A stretch of DNA of 8,001 nucleotides from an uncultured Lachnospiraceae bacterium. Its GTDB lineage: Bacteria; Bacillota_A; Clostridia; Lachnospirales; Lachnospiraceae. The stretch's first letter is position 1. Every line of letters starts with the position of its first letter. A model generated the notes under the pieces. It was not told where the DNA came from and did not search any database. It saw only the letters and a list, made by a program, of their open reading frames with translations. A program made the translations under genes and the position numbers. This document shows, in pieces, positions 5,677 to 8,001 of this stretch. Where the stretch lies: assembly GCA_902795985.1 (NCBI GenBank), contig CADBNG010000490.1, positions 1 through 8,001 on the forward strand, in the 5' to 3' direction.

Positions 5677-7092
5677 CTACAGCCTTCTCGAATACAACAG
5701 CTTGTTTTTCAGAACCCCGCCGGAAAGCTTTCCGAAGCCCAGGGAATACCCTTCGGAACAGACAAGAATCCATCCTTTTTTCACCGTAAGCTTCTCCGAA
5801 TAAACCCGTATTTCCTCTCCGCCGAGATACGCACGGAGCCTTTCATCCCCAGGGTTCAGATCAAGAGCATAACGATAGGAATTTCCGGAAAGGGCGAAGG
5901 CGAGGGACTGGGACGGTTCAAAACGATCCTTTTTAAATTCCCCCAGATACAGCCCGTAACGCATCACCCGGAGCCCGGAAAGATCCGGAATTTCCTCCGG
6001 AACGCAGTACAGTCCGTCCCGTATCACTTTTAACGTCTCTTCCGGAAAATCAATGGTCATGCAGCCGGCAAAACCGCGGAACATTTCCTTCTGCTCTCTG
6101 GTCAGCCGTTCATTTCCGCTTTTCCCGGCTTTTTTCTTTTTTACGCGGACCCTGGCCGTTCCGTTTTCTTCCGCTCCGCCGGCGCTTTTGGAAAACAGGG
6201 CAAAAAACTGTCCCTCCGCTTCCATCCTGTGGGGCCAGATCCTTACCGCACGGGATACCCTCGTCTCTCCCCCGGCCCATTCCGGCCGTCCGGAATCAAA
6301 GCCTTCATATCCGGGGATCTCTTCGATTGTCATCTCCGGATAATTCTCCAGAAGCCATGCCGCGTTCTGTTCATTTTCTTCCGGAGAAAACGTACAGGTG
6401 GAATACATGAGCATGCCGCCGGGACGGAGCATCGTCACAGCGAATCCCAGCAGCTCTTTCTGAAGGGCTGCCAGCTGGCGGACTTTCTGCAGGGACCACT
6501 CATCGGCAGCCCGCTGGTCTTTACGGAACATGCCCTCCCCTGAACAAGGCGCATCCACCAGGATTTTATCGAAATAAGAAGGAAACTTCTCCGCCAGCCG
6601 GTGCGCCTGTTCATTGACAACGCACAGATGCCGGATGCCGAGGCTTTCCATATTATAAAGCAGGATCTTTGCGCGGGATGCGCTGACTTCATTCGAAATG
6701 AGCAGGCCGGTATCTCCCAGCCTGCCTGCCAGGGCAAAGGATTTTCCTCCGGGAGCGGCGCAAAGGTCCAGAACCCGCTCGCCCGGACGGACGGGAAAAC
6801 ACTCAACCGGCGTCATAGCCGATGCCTCGGTAATATAAAAGACTCCGGCACGGTAAAACGGATGCCCGGAAACGGCAGCCGTATGATCATAATAAAAGCC
6901 GTTTTTAACCCAAGGAACAGGCTCCCTCAGAAAAGGAGCCTGTTCTTTGAACTGTTCGGATGTAGTTTTCAGTTCACAGATACGTAATGATTTTCGTGCG
7001 GAAGTGTTATAGGCGGATTCGAAGTCCGGATACTCCTCTCCCAGCAGTTCCTTCATTCTGTCCCGGAACTGTTCCGGCAGTCGGTTTATCAT
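5677..7092 (-). CDS. RsmF/NOL1-NOP2-Sun family rRNA m5C methyltransferase
   Basis: A 471-residue cytosolic SAM-dependent RNA cytosine-5 methyltransferase. Motif I, LDLCAAPGGKS (108-118), binds SAM with E135 at the next strand. Motif IV, DAPCSGEGMF (180-189), supplies C183. Motif VI, STCTF (231-235), supplies the nucleophile C233; this PC/TC cysteine pair defines the family. A short N-terminal domain (1-95) and a C-terminal part (about 290-471), ending in the PUA-like region that contains RVMRYGLYLGEFKKDRFEPSQSLA, match the RsmF layout, longer than RsmB. A Lys-rich insert (KKKKAGKS) sits near residue 317. RsmF methylates 16S rRNA C1407 in E. coli; Gram-positive relatives can have different or multiple 16S targets, so no symbol is given. 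It starts 17 bp after the spoVG stop with a GAGG site and is probably co-transcribed. A perfect 11-bp inverted repeat lies inside codons 49-59. Confidence 0.92.
   Translation of the reverse strand: MINRLPEQFRDRMKELLGEEYPDFESAYNTSARKSLRICELKTTSEQFKEQAPFLREPVPWVKNGFYYDHTAAVSGHPFYRAGVFYITEASAMTPVECFPVRPGERVLDLCAAPGGKSFALAGRLGDTGLLISNEVSASRAKILLYNMESLGIRHLCVVNEQAHRLAEKFPSYFDKILVDAPCSGEGMFRKDQRAADEWSLQKVRQLAALQKELLGFAVTMLRPGGMLMYSTCTFSPEENEQNAAWLLENYPEMTIEEIPGYEGFDSGRPEWAGGETRVSRAVRIWPHRMEAEGQFFALFSKSAGGAEENGTARVRVKKKKAGKSGNERLTREQKEMFRGFAGCMTIDFPEETLKVIRDGLYCVPEEIPDLSGLRVMRYGLYLGEFKKDRFEPSQSLAFALSGNSYRYALDLNPGDERLRAYLGGEEIRVYSEKLTVKKGWILVCSEGYSLGFGKLSGGVLKNKLLYSRRL
6915..6945. repeat. Perfect inverted repeat inside the RsmF-like coding sequence
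   Basis: GAACAGGCTCC (6915-6925) and GGAGCCTGTTC (6935-6945) with a 9-nt loop, extendable to 14 bp (6912-6948) on the plus strand with one G-U pair, followed there by UUU. On the coding (minus) strand the hairpin has no U-tract. It encodes ordinary residues around 49-59 of the methyltransferase. Terminator-like in shape but internal to a gene; function unknown. Confidence 0.6.
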
Positions 7093-7109
7093 CTGCCAAT
7101 CCTCATGGA

Positions 7110-7394
7110 TCAGAAATCCGATTCGTTCAGTGATTCTTCTTCGCAGCTCTTCCGATAGGCATCGAGAATGAGCTCCTGCAGACGGTTTCGGGTCTCGGAG
7201 TTAAGCGGATGAGCGATATCGCGGTATTCGCCGTCGCCGGATTTGCGGCTGGGCATGGCGATGAACATTCCCCGGTCTCCGTCGATAACCTTAATGTCGT
7301 GAACGACGAATTCATCATCGATTGTAATAGAGACCGAGGCCCTCATCTTTCCGTCCGAGTTTACGTGTCTTACCCTTACGTCAGTGATTTCCAT
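7110..7394 (-). CDS. spoVG: Septation/sporulation regulator SpoVG
   Basis: A 94-residue protein starting [19 protein letters not shown] with the family core [27 protein letters not shown] and [11 protein letters not shown], full length for SpoVG. SpoVG proteins are small site-specific DNA- and RNA-binding regulators. In Bacillus SpoVG affects asymmetric septation and cortex formation; in other Firmicutes it affects virulence and cell-wall genes. The start at 7394 follows AGGAGG (7405-7410) after 10 nt; an upstream extension of the frame overlaps glgD and lacks family similarity. It lies 25 nt after the glgD stop and 17 nt before the rsmF-like start, so it is the middle gene of a compact minus-strand cluster. 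A dedicated promoter inside glgD cannot be excluded. The C-terminal tail is acidic. Confidence 0.95.
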   Translation of the reverse strand: MEITDVRVRHVNSDGKMRASVSITIDDEFVVHDIKVIDGDRGMFIAMPSRKSGDGEYRDIAHPLNSETRNRLQELILDAYRKSCEEESLNESDF

Positions 7395-7419
7395 TGCTGC
7401 GTGTCCTCCTAATTCAATT

Positions 7420-8001
7420 TTACAGGTCGTATCGGTCGTTGGATTCCGCAACCACGCGGATTTTCTCCTCCCGCGGATAGCAGGTGCCGGACAGAATCGT
7501 ACTCCGGCTTTCGACGATACAGTTCTCAAGCTGTACATTATCCCCGATAAAGACATCATTCATAATAATACAGTCTTTGATTCTGCTGTTTTCACCTATG
7601 TAAACGCTTTTGAAAAGCAGGGAATCCTGAACATCTCCGTTAATAATGCAGTCTACGGATATCAGTGAATTCTTCACACAGGTTCGCTCATTGTATTTCG
7701 CCGGCGGACGGTCCCCGATCTTCGTATAAATCCGGGGTTCCTCCTCAAAGAAATACTTGCGGATCTCCGGTCTTAAAAAAGCCATATTGGTTTGATAATA
7801 GGACTCGATGCTGGAGATCGCGCTCCAGTAGGAATCCAGCATATACGCATAGACTTTATTCATCCGGATCCGCCGGATAATAATATCGTTAACCAGGTCG
7901 TTCTTATCCTGCGCCGCGCATTCCTCCAGCATGGAGATCAGCAGACGGCGGCGGATGACGTAGATGCCGCAGGAAACCGTATGGTTGTCCGTGGACAGCG
8001 G
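7420..8001 (-). CDS. glgD: GlgD subunit of glucose-1-phosphate adenylyltransferase, 5' end outside window
   Basis: The last 193 codons are visible; the frame is open to the right edge, so roughly the N-terminal half is missing. The visible start, [18 protein letters not shown], and the segment [21 protein letters not shown] end the nucleotidyltransferase domain. [17 protein letters not shown] bridges to a left-handed beta-helix of hexapeptide repeats, including [27 protein letters not shown] and [15 protein letters not shown]. GlgD pairs with the catalytic GlgC subunit to make ADP-glucose for glycogen in Firmicutes. The YWSAISSIE segment is GlgD-like rather than GlgC-like. glgC would be expected upstream, beyond 8001. 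The active-site region is not visible, so catalytic competence cannot be judged. Confidence 0.85.
   Translation of the reverse strand, partial: PLSTDNHTVSCGIYVIRRRLLISMLEECAAQDKNDLVNDIIIRRIRMNKVYAYMLDSYWSAISSIESYYQTNMAFLRPEIRKYFFEEEPRIYTKIGDRPPAKYNERTCVKNSLISVDCIINGDVQDSLLFKSVYIGENSRIKDCIIMNDVFIGDNVQLENCIVESRSTILSGTCYPREEKIRVVAESNDRYDL

Noticed and set aside
6912..6948. Transcription terminator ending the glgD-spoVG transcript
   Set aside because: On the minus strand the hairpin is followed by CUUGGG, not a U-tract, and lies inside an intact methyltransferase gene. Kept only as an unexplained inverted repeat.

Overview
The window looks like chromosomal core sequence from a low-to-mid GC Firmicute, most likely a Clostridia member (Lachnospiraceae or Oscillospiraceae type). 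The basis is SpoVG, a GlgD-type glycogen-synthesis subunit, a PcsB-like coiled-coil plus 3D-domain wall protein, strong AGGAGG-type ribosome binding sites and sigma-A-like promoters. I see no mobile element, CRISPR array, tRNA or rRNA. The clade call is inference from families, not from a database search.

Layout. (1) Positions 1-1898, minus strand: a HerA/YjgR-type (DUF853) ATPase followed by a small protein with two zinc ribbons that runs off the left edge. Both appear to be read from one promoter near 1971-1999. (2) 1899-2153: a divergent promoter region firing left into the ATPase gene and right into dapA. (3) 2154-3880, plus strand: dapA and dapB, consecutive steps of the diaminopimelate/lysine pathway, separated by an 89-nt intercistronic stretch that can fold. 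(4) 3908-3947: a 15-bp perfect inverted repeat that can terminate transcription from both sides. (5) 3988-5391, minus strand: a secreted coiled-coil/3D-domain cell-wall protein. Its roughly 165-nt leader (5392-5556) is packed with hairpins, the last of which contains the Shine-Dalgarno sequence. (6) 5677-8001, minus strand: glgD (3' part), spoVG and an RsmF-like rRNA m5C methyltransferase, closely spaced and probably one transcript.

How they fit together. dapA/dapB make the diaminopimelate precursor used in peptidoglycan, and the convergent 3D protein probably remodels that peptidoglycan. The right-hand group mixes carbohydrate storage (glgD), a nucleic-acid-binding developmental regulator (spoVG) and ribosome modification (rsmF-like).

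The best candidate for something undescribed is the structured leader of the 3D-domain gene. It has a good promoter, five consecutive local hairpins and an SD-containing hairpin next to the start codon. I could not match it to the c-di-AMP (ydaO) riboswitch, the class I would expect before such a gene, or to any other class I know.
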